A stretch of 17,637 nt of DNA from Ruminococcaceae bacterium UBA4958 (GCA_002397355.1 DHAI01000038.1:6058-23694); one strand, 5' to 3'. Counted from the first letter of the stretch, positions 6,661 through 15,808 are shown. The notes: a model not told the origin generated them from the letters alone. Numbers and translations are program-made.

Positions 6661-7460
6661 GCAGACTGATGAAATACGAGATCAAGGCGACGGGCAGGAT
6701 CTTTTTGCCGCTTTACGGACTGATCCTCGCGTTTGCCGGCCTCAACAGATTGTTTATGTATTTCAATCTGCAGAAAAAAAGCGATTTTCTGCCGAACTTC
6801 GTGTCCGGCATCTCCATGTTGGTTTACATTTTGCTGGTCGCCGCTGCGTTTGTGATAACGCTGGTCGTCACCGTCCAGCGCTTCCGGAAAAACCTGCTGG
6901 GCGACGAAGGCTACCTGTCCTTCACGCTGCCGGTCGCAGTCCACAGCCATATCGACAGCAAGATGATCGTTTCGCTGATGTGGTCGGTGCTGAGTACGGT
7001 CGTCGCTCTGCTTTCGGTCGCCATCCTTGCAATCGGCAGCGGACTTTACCGCGAGATCGCCTCGGGCTGGGATTCGGTCAGGGACTTCTTTTCGCAATAC
7101 GGCGCCTCGGGATGGGGCTGTGTCGTCAGCATTGTCGTGCTGCTTCTCGCCGCCCAGCTGTCCGGTATCCTTTCGCTGTACGTTTCCGTCGTGGTGGGGA
7201 ACCTGAGCGGGAGGCACAAGCGGCTCGCAGGATTCGGCACCTTCCTCGGCATCGGCGTCATCGCGCAGGTCGTTTTCTTTTCCTTTGCGAATACCAGCGG
7301 CGTATTCCAGTCCTATCATGATGTTCCGCTCGATTCGGTTGCGCAGATGAGGGCTCTTTCGACCGACTGCCTGATTCTGGCCGTCTTCTGCGCGGCGTTT
7401 GGCGTGGCTTTCTACTTCTTGACGGATTGGATGCTCTCCCGAAAGCTGAATCTCGAGTAG
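6654..7460 (+). CDS. ABC transporter permease of the YtrA-regulated cassette
   Basis: A 268-residue polytopic protein with six likely helices (about 18-36, 50-74, 106-130, 155-182, 193-213 and 237-257). The loop after helix 2 contains RFRKNLLGDEGYLSFTLPV (76-94). The pattern YKNL-x-DEGYL-x-FTLPV is conserved in clostridial permeases paired with YtrB-like ATPases and probably contacts the ATPase. The ATG overlaps the end of the ATPase gene and its ribosome binding site (GGGAGGTG) lies inside it. A terminator follows at 7478. It should form the membrane part of the exporter; transported substrate unknown. Confidence 0.87.
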   Translation: MLGRLMKYEIKATGRIFLPLYGLILAFAGLNRLFMYFNLQKKSDFLPNFVSGISMLVYILLVAAAFVITLVVTVQRFRKNLLGDEGYLSFTLPVAVHSHIDSKMIVSLMWSVLSTVVALLSVAILAIGSGLYREIASGWDSVRDFFSQYGASGWGCVVSIVVLLLAAQLSGILSLYVSVVVGNLSGRHKRLAGFGTFLGIGVIAQVVFFSFANTSGVFQSYHDVPLDSVAQMRALSTDCLILAVFCAAFGVAFYFLTDWMLSRKLNLE

Positions 7461-7477
7461 CCCGGAATAGAATCTGC

Positions 7478-7507
7478 GGCCCCCGGAGACGGGGGCCTTT
7501 GCTTTTT
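7478..7507 (+). terminator. Rho-independent terminator ending the YtrA-like operon
   Basis: GGCCCCCG (7478-7485) pairs with CGGGGGCC (7490-7497) around a GAGA tetraloop, followed by TTTGCTTTTT. It separates the second and third ABC cassettes. Confidence 0.85.
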
Positions 7508-7576
7508 GCCGAAAGACGGGGACCGCCGACGCGGGAAAATTCCATACCCCGAGAAGTGGCATCCGGCGGGAAAATG

Positions 7577-7585
7577 TGATATGAT
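7577..7585 (+). promoter_or_regulatory. Extended -10 promoter of the third ABC cassette
   Basis: TG-A-TATGAT (7577-7585) is an extended -10 located just before the start codon at 7606; no good -35 is present. The Shine-Dalgarno GAGGTGAT (7593-7600) follows directly, so the leader would be short. Confidence 0.5.
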
Positions 7586-7605
7586 AAAGCTCGAGGTGAT
7601 ACCAG

Positions 7606-8529
7606 ATGACCGAACTGGCGATCCATACGGATCAGCTTTCCAAAGCCTACGACAAAGGTGTCGACGCGCTGAAAAACCTTTCCATTGACGTTTCGCAGGG
7701 TGAGGTGTTCGGCTTCCTCGGGCCGAACGGAGCGGGAAAGACAACCACGGTAAAGCTGCTTACCGGACTGTTGAAGCCGACGAAAGGGCAGTGCGCGGTG
7801 ATGGGGCTTTCCCCGTCTCTGCGGCAGACGGACGTCCACCGCATCTGCGGCGTCATGACGGACAGCGCGCGCATGTACGGCCAGATGACCGGCATGGAAA
7901 ATCTGGCCTTTTTTGCCCAGACGGCGGATATGGACGAAAAAGAGGCGAAAACGCGCGCGGAAGAGCTGTTGAAAGCCATGGATCTGTGGAATGCGCGCGA
8001 CAAGAAGCTGCGCGCTTATTCCACGGGTATGACGCAGAGGCTCTCGCTTGCGCGGGCGCTCGTCAACCGGCCGAAGGTGCTTTTCCTCGACGAGCCGACG
8101 AGCGGGCTTGATCCGGAAAACGCCCAAGCGGTCAATCGGCTGATTTCTTCCATGGCCAGCGGACAAGGCGTTACGGTCTTTCTATGCACACACCAGCTCC
8201 GCTACGCGCAGGATATCTGCGAAAGGTATGGAATCATTGAAAAGGGAGAACTGCTTGCCTGCGGCACGCTGGAATCAATGAGCAAAAGCGCGCAGATTTA
8301 CCCGAAGGCCGCGATCCGCGTGAAGGACGGCGACGAGCTGGAAGGCTTTGCACGCACCGACGGCGGTTGGTGGCAGACGGATTTGACGCAGGAAGAAGAC
8401 ATGCCTCCCCTGCTGAAGAAGCTGGTGGGGGATGGGCATGAAATTTATGAGGCCCGCATTGTCCGGCCGACGCTGGAGGACATTTATTTCCGCTATGTCC
8501 AGATTCATGGGGAGGAGGCGCTGTCATGA
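7606..8529 (+). CDS. ABC transporter ATP-binding protein (NatA-like)
   Basis: A 307-residue ATPase subunit with Walker A GPNGAGKT (39-46), signature YSTGMTQR (138-145), Walker B KVLFLDEP (157-164), D-loop SGLD and an H-loop histidine in CTHQ (H196). The last 75 or so residues form a C-terminal accessory domain ending with RPTLEDIYFRYVQ, a motif typical of DrrA/NatA-type exporters. The gene overlaps the next by ATGA, so the two subunits are translationally coupled. NatA homologues drive Na+ or drug export; neither can be assigned here. It is distinct in sequence from the two upstream ATPases, so this is not a recent duplication. Confidence 0.9.
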   Translation: MTELAIHTDQLSKAYDKGVDALKNLSIDVSQGEVFGFLGPNGAGKTTTVKLLTGLLKPTKGQCAVMGLSPSLRQTDVHRICGVMTDSARMYGQMTGMENLAFFAQTADMDEKEAKTRAEELLKAMDLWNARDKKLRAYSTGMTQRLSLARALVNRPKVLFLDEPTSGLDPENAQAVNRLISSMASGQGVTVFLCTHQLRYAQDICERYGIIEKGELLACGTLESMSKSAQIYPKAAIRVKDGDELEGFARTDGGWWQTDLTQEEDMPPLLKKLVGDGHEIYEARIVRPTLEDIYFRYVQIHGEEALS

Positions 8530-9323
8530 AACTCGTCAACACACAGGAGAAGGCTGTGATCCGAAAAGATTTTCACGAAATCTGGGATTCCAAAATGGCC
8601 CGCAGCACGCTGCTTATCGTCCCGCTGATCCTTGTGGTCGCAGTGCCGATCGTTTTCCTTGCCGTTACGTGCAATGTGCCGGAAAGCCAAGTCAATGGCA
8701 TGGAGAACATCATGAAAATACTGCCGCCGGAAGCGAAGAGCTTCAGCATCCAGCAGGCGTCGTTCTACATTATGACCAACATGATGTTCCCGATGTTCTT
8801 TCTCATGATTCCCCTGATGGTCTCAAGCGTTGCGGCCGCAAGCAGCTTTGTGGGAGAAAAAGAGCGCGGAACGCTGGAGGCGCTTTTGCTGACGCCGATG
8901 AGCCTGAAGCAGATCTTCAAGGCGAAGGTGCTCGGCTGCATTTTCCTTTCCGGGATCATCACGGCCATATCCTTCGTGGCATTCGCCATCGTTGTCACCG
9001 TGGGGGATATTCTGTTGCAAATGCCGTTTTTTCTGAACTGGAGCTGGCTTGTCCTGATTTTGTTTTTTGCTCCGGTCATCACGGTTTTCGGCGTGGTGTT
9101 TATGGTATGCGCTTCCGCAAAAAGCAAGAGCTATGTGGAATCCGTGCAGACCTCGGGTTATATTATCCTTCCGCTGCTGTTTTTGTTTCTGGGGGAGTTC
9201 GCCGGTTTGTTCCTGCTGAATGCGATCCACTTTCTGATCCTTTCCGCCGCGGTGGCTGTACTGGACGTGTTGATCTGGATCCTGGCGGCACGCTCGTTCC
9301 AGACGGAAAAGCTGCTGAGCTGA
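8526..9323 (+). CDS. ABC-2 type permease (NatB-like)
   Basis: A 265-residue permease with six predicted helices (about 28-48, 84-104, 135-160, 172-196, 212-232 and 234-255). A large external loop lies between helices 1 and 2 (49-83). The motif VGEKERGTLEALLLTP (109-124) after helix 2 is the hallmark of the NatB/ABC-2 branch and marks the interface with the ATPase. The start ATG overlaps the ATPase stop codon. It forms the third ABC exporter of the window; no regulator is adjacent, and the substrate is unknown. Confidence 0.88.
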   Translation: MKLVNTQEKAVIRKDFHEIWDSKMARSTLLIVPLILVVAVPIVFLAVTCNVPESQVNGMENIMKILPPEAKSFSIQQASFYIMTNMMFPMFFLMIPLMVSSVAAASSFVGEKERGTLEALLLTPMSLKQIFKAKVLGCIFLSGIITAISFVAFAIVVTVGDILLQMPFFLNWSWLVLILFFAPVITVFGVVFMVCASAKSKSYVESVQTSGYIILPLLFLFLGEFAGLFLLNAIHFLILSAAVAVLDVLIWILAARSFQTEKLLS

Positions 9324-9370
9324 TCCCTGCGGATATTCCGCTCGGCAAAATAGAGGATGGAGGAATTCAC

Positions 9371-9631
9371 TTGGAATACCACTATCGCACGAAGGGCACT
9401 TGCTCTCAGGAGATCATCATTGACCTGGAGGGCGATACGATCCGCTCTGTCAATTTTATCGGAGGCTGCAACGGAAACCTGCAGGGGATCGGCTCGCTCG
9501 TCAGGGGAATGAATGCGGACGAGGTGATCCGTCGCTGCCGGGGAATCCGCTGCGGTGCGAAATCCACATCTTGCCCGGACCAGCTGGCCAAAGCGCTTCT
9601 TCAGGCAAAAAAACAGACCGGCTTGAAATAA
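9371..9631 (+). CDS. TSCPD-domain protein, TIGR03905-like
   Basis: An 86-residue protein starting at a TTG codon; GGAGGA (9359-9364) lies 6 nt upstream, and no ATG start fits. The sequence runs EYHYRTKGTCSQEI, a GGCNGNLQGI motif, CRGIRC and TSCPDQLAKAL. Cysteines at 11, 33, 56, 61 and 68 fit the TIGR03905 family of small four-cysteine proteins, related to the C-terminal domain of vitamin B12-dependent ribonucleotide reductase. Function is unknown; the cysteines suggest metal binding. It lies 47 bases after the NatB-like permease on the same strand and may be co-transcribed, but no functional link is evident. A terminator follows. Confidence 0.85.
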   Translation: MEYHYRTKGTCSQEIIIDLEGDTIRSVNFIGGCNGNLQGIGSLVRGMNADEVIRRCRGIRCGAKSTSCPDQLAKALLQAKKQTGLK

Positions 9632-9656
9632 GCCGGCCCAAAATTGTAGGAAGCGA

Positions 9657-9687
9657 GGCTGCGGCTACAGCCGCAGCCCCCTTTTTT
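9657..9687 (+). terminator. Rho-independent terminator after the TSCPD gene
   Basis: GGCTGCGGC (9657-9665) pairs with GCCGCAGCC (9670-9678) around TACA; CCC and six T residues follow. In the opposite direction, after the convergent Cys-rich gene, the hairpin lacks a strong T tract, so it mainly ends plus-strand transcripts. Confidence 0.85.
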
Positions 9688-9692
9688 GCATT

Positions 9693-9854
9693 TTAGCAGC
9701 CACAGCCACAGTTGTTGTTTCCGCAGCCACAGCTGTTGTTCCCGCAGCCACATCCGTCGTTGTTGCCGCCACAGCAGCAAAGCAGAATGATGATGAGGAG
9801 AATAACCCAGGTACAACTATTGCCGCCGCCGAATCCACCAAAGCTATTGCACAT
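9693..9854 (-). CDS. 53-residue single-helix membrane peptide with a Cys-Gly-Asn tail
   Basis: The start ATG (9854-9852) is preceded on the minus strand by the strong Shine-Dalgarno AAAGGAGG. The protein has three parts: a Gly-rich N terminus (MCNSFGGFGGGNSC), one hydrophobic helix of about 11 residues (15-25, WVILLIIILL) running into CCC, and a tail in which the 7-residue unit CGCGNN(S/N) is repeated in tandem. Eleven or more cysteines lie after the helix. The two repeats are 21-base near-copies in DNA. The Gly-rich head plus helix recalls the YjcZ family of small Bacillus sporulation proteins, and clostridia have unassigned high-cysteine surface proteins, but I do not recognise a family with certainty. 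A spore-coat, envelope or metal-binding role is possible. Confidence 0.75.
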   Translation of the reverse strand: MCNSFGGFGGGNSCTWVILLIIILLCCCGGNNDGCGCGNNSCGCGNNNCGCGC

Positions 9855-9948
9855 AATCGATTTCCTCCTTTCGGTTACAGTACATAGTATTGCGGCAAAA
9901 CAATTCGTGTGACAGCTTTCTGAATAGAAATGAGTTACTTTTTTCCGT

Positions 9949-9978
9949 TTCACAGCGCATGGCGGAATGTGATATAAT
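9949..9978 (+). promoter_or_regulatory. Promoter of the mcsA-mcsB operon
   Basis: TTCACA (9949-9954), 18 bases, then TATAAT (9973-9978) with an upstream TG (9970-9971) forming an extended -10. Transcription would start near 9985, giving a leader of about 100 bases. I see no tandem GGTCAAA heptads (CtsR operator) and no CIRCE element around it. Confidence 0.7.
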
Positions 9979-9983
9979 ATGTT

Positions 9984-10038
9984 TAATGCTTGAATTTTGG
10001 ACTCAAGACGCATTAGAATCACACTTGCATTTTGTGAT
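9984..10038 (+). other. Two small stem-loops in the mcsA leader
   Basis: TAATGC-TTGA (9984-9993) can pair with TCAA (10003-10006) and GCATTA (10010-10015) with a 3-base bulge. ATCACA (10018-10023) can pair with TGTGAT (10033-10038) around a 9-base loop. Neither is followed by a T tract. They may stabilise or regulate the leader; I recognise no known riboswitch. Confidence 0.3.
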
Positions 10039-10087
10039 GTCCAGAAGAGCGTTTCCGCACGAGCGCAAATAGAAAGGAGAAACGAAA

Positions 10088-10510
10088 ATGCTTTGCCAGC
10101 GCTGTGGAAAAAATCCTGCCACGACATACGTTAAGATCATTTCAGGAGGGCGTCTGGTGGAATACGCCCTTTGCTCGGAGTGTGCGCTTCAACTTGGATG
10201 CGGAAATTTTTTCACGGGTCTCGGCTACCGTTTGAACGATCTCGTCGGCGAATTTTTCGCTTCTGACGAAAGCGGGGATGAGTCTCGCTGCCAATGCTGC
10301 GGTTCTTCTTTCAGCGATATTGTCCGGAGCGGGCGCGTCGGCTGCGCAGAATGCTACCGGACGTTTTACGACCGTTTGCTTCCGGTCATCCGTCAGATCC
10401 ACGGCAGCGATACGCACCGTGGGAAACGGCCCGGAGGCTCCTTGCCGCAGGTACAGCCGGACGAGGAGCTCGCCTTGCGCGGTACTGCGGGAAAGGAAGG
10501 AAAACAATGA
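10088..10510 (+). CDS. mcsA: McsA-like zinc-finger protein with a shortened C terminus
   Basis: McsA is the zinc-binding partner that activates the arginine kinase McsB. This copy has 140 residues. Zinc-type cysteine pairs are C3/C6, C29/C32, C68/C71 and C86/C89, and the CAECY-TFYD-LLPVIRQIHG segment (86-106) is typical. GAAAGGAG lies just before the ATG. Bacillus McsA is about 185 residues and ends in a UVR (UvrB/UvrC) helical motif. Here the sequence after RGKRPGG (111-117) is only 23 residues, DEELALRGTAGKEGKQ at the end, a poor and short match to the UVR pattern. The other two frames over this stretch do not restore the motif, so a simple frameshift does not explain it. The stop overlaps the mcsB start (ATGA). 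Confidence 0.85.
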   Translation: MLCQRCGKNPATTYVKIISGGRLVEYALCSECALQLGCGNFFTGLGYRLNDLVGEFFASDESGDESRCQCCGSSFSDIVRSGRVGCAECYRTFYDRLLPVIRQIHGSDTHRGKRPGGSLPQVQPDEELALRGTAGKEGKQ

Positions 10511-11547
10511 GATGTTGGTATGAAATTGCCGGGCCGGAACGCGGCACGGTGATTTCCTCCCGCGTGTGTTTTTCCCGCAACCTGCGTGGAGTGCCATTTC
10601 CGCCGAAGCTGAATTTCAGGGGCAAGAAGGCCGTGCTGGATCAGGTGCAGAAAACCGTTTTCAGCGAAAAAAGTTCCATCCCCAGATACTTCAGTTTTAC
10701 GGAACTTTCAGGGATGAAGTCAGGACAGTTGCTCGCGCTCGCCGAACGGGGCGTCATCCCGCCGGATTTTGTCGAACAGCCCGACGGGCGCGCGCTCCTC
10801 GCCACCGAGGACGAATCCTGCAGCGTGATGATCAACGGCGAAGACCATTTCCTGATCCAGGTTCGCCAGGCGGGGCTTGCGCTGAAAGAGGCTTACCGGA
10901 GAGCGGACAAGCTTGACACGATCCTTGACGAATCTTTTTCCTTTGCGTTTGACGACCAGCTTGGTTTTTTGACGCGAAACCCGGCCCTTCTGGGCACAGG
11001 AATGACTGTCTCTTTCAATCTGCACCTGCCGGCGCTGACGGAAACGGGCGCGGTCGCCAGAATCGCCTCCAATCTGCGGCCGCTCGGGATCTCCCTGCGC
11101 AGCACGCTGGGCTTCGGGGCCCGGCCGCGGGGAGCCGTCTGTCGGCTTTCCAACCAGATGACGCTCGGCATCTCGGAGCAGGAAGCCATAACGAACCTCT
11201 GCGGCATCGCTGGGCAGATCATCGCGCAGGAGCGCGCGGAACGAAACAAACTGGCCCGCAGCATCTCCATTCAGGATACCGTTGGGCGCTCGCTGGGAAT
11301 CTTCCGCAGCGCGCGGCTTTTAAGCTACGATGAATTCCTCAATTTTGCGTCCATCGTCCGTTTCGGCATCGCTACGGGGCTTGTCCATGAGATCGGCGTT
11401 GAAACGATTGACCTGCTTGCGATGCGCGCGCAGCCCGCGAACCTTGCGCTCGCCTTCGGCGGGGGGGCGCAGTCGCCGGAGGAAGAATGCGCCGCGCGGG
11501 CGGAACTTGTCCGCAAGACGCTTGCCTCCCCGGCCAAAGATCCATAA
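10507..11547 (+). CDS. mcsB: McsB-like ATP:guanido phosphotransferase, probable pseudokinase
   Basis: McsB phosphorylates protein arginines to mark them for ClpCP. This 346-residue protein is normal in length and clearly homologous: VISSRV (15-20), SVMINGEDHFLIQV (106-119), LGFLT...LLGTGM (152-166), RLSNQMTLGISEQEAI and a C-terminal region (RFGIATGL...DLLAMRAQPANLA). Aligned by eye with Bacillus McsB and arthropod arginine kinase, key residues differ: the second Arg of SSRxR is C21; the Arg after NEEDHx is L116, and NEED is NGED (G111); the active-site Cys is N158; the Arg of GTGxR is T167; the catalytic-loop Glu of YGEGSE is F203. R19 and R198 remain. The phosphoarginine-pocket motif RDxxRA reads ECAARA (327-332). 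The start overlaps mcsA and has AAGGAAGG upstream; longer in-frame starts lie inside mcsA. Activity is doubtful. Confidence 0.9.
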   Translation: MRCWYEIAGPERGTVISSRVCFSRNLRGVPFPPKLNFRGKKAVLDQVQKTVFSEKSSIPRYFSFTELSGMKSGQLLALAERGVIPPDFVEQPDGRALLATEDESCSVMINGEDHFLIQVRQAGLALKEAYRRADKLDTILDESFSFAFDDQLGFLTRNPALLGTGMTVSFNLHLPALTETGAVARIASNLRPLGISLRSTLGFGARPRGAVCRLSNQMTLGISEQEAITNLCGIAGQIIAQERAERNKLARSISIQDTVGRSLGIFRSARLLSYDEFLNFASIVRFGIATGLVHEIGVETIDLLAMRAQPANLALAFGGGAQSPEEECAARAELVRKTLASPAKDP

Positions 11548-11582
11548 AAAACAGAGGCGGGCTGAAATGCCCGCCTGTTTTC
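11546..11582. terminator. Bidirectional terminator between mcsB and the S1-domain gene
   Basis: GGCGGGC (11556-11562) pairs with GCCCGCC (11569-11575) around TGAAAT. AAAAAACAG precedes and TGTTTT follows, extending the stem and giving a U tract to both convergent transcripts. Confidence 0.85.
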
Positions 11583-11611
11583 CGGCTCCGAACGGGACGG
11601 TCTTTCGTCCG

Positions 11612-12547
11612 TTATGGCGGAGCGGGGGAAAAAACCGAGATGATTTCCTTTTCACTTCCGGCGGGAGAGTACACAAAACGGTCCATGTGCTTTCCCGTGA
11701 AAAAATATTTGGGTGGCGCTGGGCGGTAATTATAATCGAAGGTGTCGATGATTACAAGCTTGATCTTCATCCGTGAAGGGAGGATGCTTTTTACGTACAC
11801 GCTTGCCTGCTGGCCGGGTAACACGCCCTCTTTGAGCTCTGCCAGACCGGCTAGGTTCGGCGTCAGTTCCACAAATACCCCGTAGGACTCCACGGAGCGG
11901 ATAATCCCCGCTACGGTTTCGCCGGCCGTGAACTGCGAAGCGTTTTCCTCCCAGGTTCCGAGCAGCTCTTTGTGGCTCAATGTAATGCGTCCGTTTTCCA
12001 CGGACTTCACGACCGCACGGATGTCCATACCAGCGGAAAAGCGTTCCCTCGGGTGGTCGATCCGGGAAACGGAAATGGAGTCGATGGGCAGCAGGGCGAC
12101 GACGCCGCAGCCGATGTCCGCAAAGGCCCCGAAATTTTCCAGATGCGTAATCCTTGCGTTGATCACGTCGCCGGGAATCAGGGTGGAGATAAATTCCGAG
12201 ATGCATTTTTCCTGTGCCGCCCGGCGTGAAAGAATCGCGGTTGTGGAGCCGTCCGGTCTTTTTTCAAAGCCGGTCACCAGAAAACACACCGGGTGGTTCA
12301 CCCGGGAAATGATCGCTATGTCGCGCACGGTACCCTCCCGGATGCCGACGGCCCCTTCTTCACGCGGAATCATGCCCTGCATACATCCGAGATCCACCAG
12401 GAGATTATGGGAAGCATCGCAGACAACGGCACGGCCTTCCAGGATCCTGCCGTCGCGGCAGGCGTCGTTCAGCGCCGTATAGTTTTGTGTCGCCGAACGG
12501 TTTTCCGGCGTACCGATTCTCCATCCCTCCGGATCATACTCAAACAT
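11612..12547 (-). CDS. S1 RNA-binding domain protein (three S1-like repeats)
   Basis: A 311-residue cytoplasmic protein with three S1-like OB folds: residues about 30-110 (divergent, containing GMIPREE), 124-195 (GDVINARITHLENFGAFADIG ... LLPIDSIS ... RITLSHKELLGTW, the best match) and 207-268 (GETVAGIIRSVESYGVFVEL ... LAGLAELKEG). Such proteins bind single-stranded RNA and are often annotated as ribosomal protein S1 in clostridia, although full S1 has more repeats. The tail after about 270 (FDYNYRPAPPKYFFTGKH) resembles no domain I know. AAGGAGGG lies 7 nt before the ATG. The gene converges with mcsB and diverges from the cyclophilin gene. A role in translation or mRNA turnover is likely but unproven. 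Confidence 0.85.
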   Translation of the reverse strand: MFEYDPEGWRIGTPENRSATQNYTALNDACRDGRILEGRAVVCDASHNLLVDLGCMQGMIPREEGAVGIREGTVRDIAIISRVNHPVCFLVTGFEKRPDGSTTAILSRRAAQEKCISEFISTLIPGDVINARITHLENFGAFADIGCGVVALLPIDSISVSRIDHPRERFSAGMDIRAVVKSVENGRITLSHKELLGTWEENASQFTAGETVAGIIRSVESYGVFVELTPNLAGLAELKEGVLPGQQASVYVKSILPSRMKIKLVIIDTFDYNYRPAPPKYFFTGKHMDRFVYSPAGSEKEIISVFSPAPP

Positions 12548-12640
12548 TCAATTCCCTCCTTTTATCTTCGTTTATCTATATGCGGGGAAAAAACCGCTCA
12601 TTCTTTTGGCGGATAAATTGCGTCGGAATTGTTTTTTCGC

Positions 12641-12669
12641 TTGATTCCAAAGCTCTCCTATTATAAAAT
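12641..12669 (+). promoter_or_regulatory. Promoter of the cyclophilin lipoprotein gene
   Basis: TTGATT (12641-12646), 17 bases, TAAAAT (12664-12669). The predicted start, about 30 bases before the ATG at 12707, fits a short leader. Confidence 0.55.
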
Positions 12670-12706
12670 GAATCAGAAAACGCCTTGAAAGGTTGCGAAT
12701 CGCTCT

Positions 12707-13489
12707 ATGAGGATCAGAAAACGCCTGATAATGGCATTCTGCGCGGGTTCCCTGCTTGCGGCGTCTTTGGCCGCCTGCTCCGGACAAAGCGCGAAACTCG
12801 GCTACCAACTGGAAAAACCCGCCAGGGGGGACGATGTGGCCGTATTGACCACCAGTATGGGAACGGTCAAAATGCGCCTGTTTTCCAAAGCCGCCCCGAA
12901 GGCCGTCGAGAATTTTGAGGGGCTTGTGAGGAAAGGCTATTACGACGGCCTGACTTTCCACCGCGTGATCAAGGATTTCATGATCCAAACCGGCGACCCG
13001 ACCGGAACCGGTACGGGCGGCGAGAGCATCTGGAAAAAGCCGTTTGAAGATGAGTTCAACGCGGACCTGCTGAACCTTCGCGGAGCCGTTTCCATGGCGA
13101 ATTCCGGGAAAAACACGAATGGCAGCCAGTTTTTCATCAATCAGGCCGGTCCGTCCGCTTTTTCAGGGTGGGACAAGTTCGACCAGGCGTATGCCTACTA
13201 TAAACAGTCAAAAATGACGGTGGGCGACTTTGCGGAGCAGTATGGCACGACATGGCTGAATATGGACAGGGTGACGGACGAATACCGCGCGCTCTATGAG
13301 AAAAACGGCGGAAACCCTTATCTGGACGGCTACTACAATCTTTCCGGGAACGGCCATACCGTTTTTGCCCAGGTTTACGAGGGGATGGACGCCGTGGATA
13401 AGATTGCCGCCGTCCCGGTGGATTCCGAGGGAAAGCCCGAAAAAGACGTCAAAATCGTCAAGGCGGAAATCGGAACATACGAACCTTAA
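12707..13489 (+). CDS. Cyclophilin-type peptidyl-prolyl isomerase lipoprotein
   Basis: Catalyses cis-trans isomerisation of peptidyl-proline bonds, here outside the membrane. The 260-residue precursor begins with RIRKR, a hydrophobic stretch and the lipobox SLAAC, so C24 should be lipidated after signal peptidase II cleavage. The cyclophilin domain follows: [11 protein letters not shown] (49-59), [21 protein letters not shown] (78-98, with the catalytic Arg R86), [16 protein letters not shown] (129-144) and [18 protein letters not shown] (216-233). Between QFFI and HTVF lie about 70 residues, against roughly 10-15 in cytosolic PpiB; this predicted helical insertion is common in clostridial lipoprotein cyclophilins. 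Its ribosome binding site (GAAAGG) is distant and weak; no better start is available because an upstream ATG is stopped at once. It likely folds secreted proteins. Confidence 0.92.
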   Translation: MRIRKRLIMAFCAGSLLAASLAACSGQSAKLGYQLEKPARGDDVAVLTTSMGTVKMRLFSKAAPKAVENFEGLVRKGYYDGLTFHRVIKDFMIQTGDPTGTGTGGESIWKKPFEDEFNADLLNLRGAVSMANSGKNTNGSQFFINQAGPSAFSGWDKFDQAYAYYKQSKMTVGDFAEQYGTTWLNMDRVTDEYRALYEKNGGNPYLDGYYNLSGNGHTVFAQVYEGMDAVDKIAAVPVDSEGKPEKDVKIVKAEIGTYEP

Positions 13490-13510
13490 TCTTTTCTTCC
13501 GCCTCGATAC

Positions 13511-13540
13511 CGTGCAGCGCAGCGGACGCTGCACGTTTTA
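13511..13540 (+). terminator. Rho-independent terminator after the cyclophilin gene
   Basis: CGTGCAGCG (13511-13519) pairs with CGCTGCACG (13527-13535) around a 7-base loop, followed by TTTTA. The T tract is short but the stem is perfect. Confidence 0.75.
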
Positions 13541-13605
13541 TATGCCGCGGCATTCCAATATCGGCTGAACTTTTCCGCTTTTATGTATTTATGATGGGAG
13601 ATAAA

Positions 13606-15808
<2,203 letters not shown>

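Noticed and set aside
8432..9370. Extended 399-residue form of the TSCPD protein
   Set aside because: The upstream part is an out-of-frame reading of the NatB-like permease gene; family similarity starts at TTG 9371 with its own ribosome binding site.
9657..9840. CRISPR-like short repeats
   Set aside because: The repeats are two 21-base copies encoding CGCGNN(S/N) inside a coding frame, without spacers.
9855..10087. CtsR or CIRCE heat-shock operator before mcsA
   Set aside because: No tandem GGTCAAA heptads and no TTAGCACTC/GAGTGCTAA inverted repeat are present.
13541..13605. preQ1 riboswitch before queA
   Set aside because: The leader is short and I see no H-type pseudoknot pattern or conserved preQ1 aptamer sequence.
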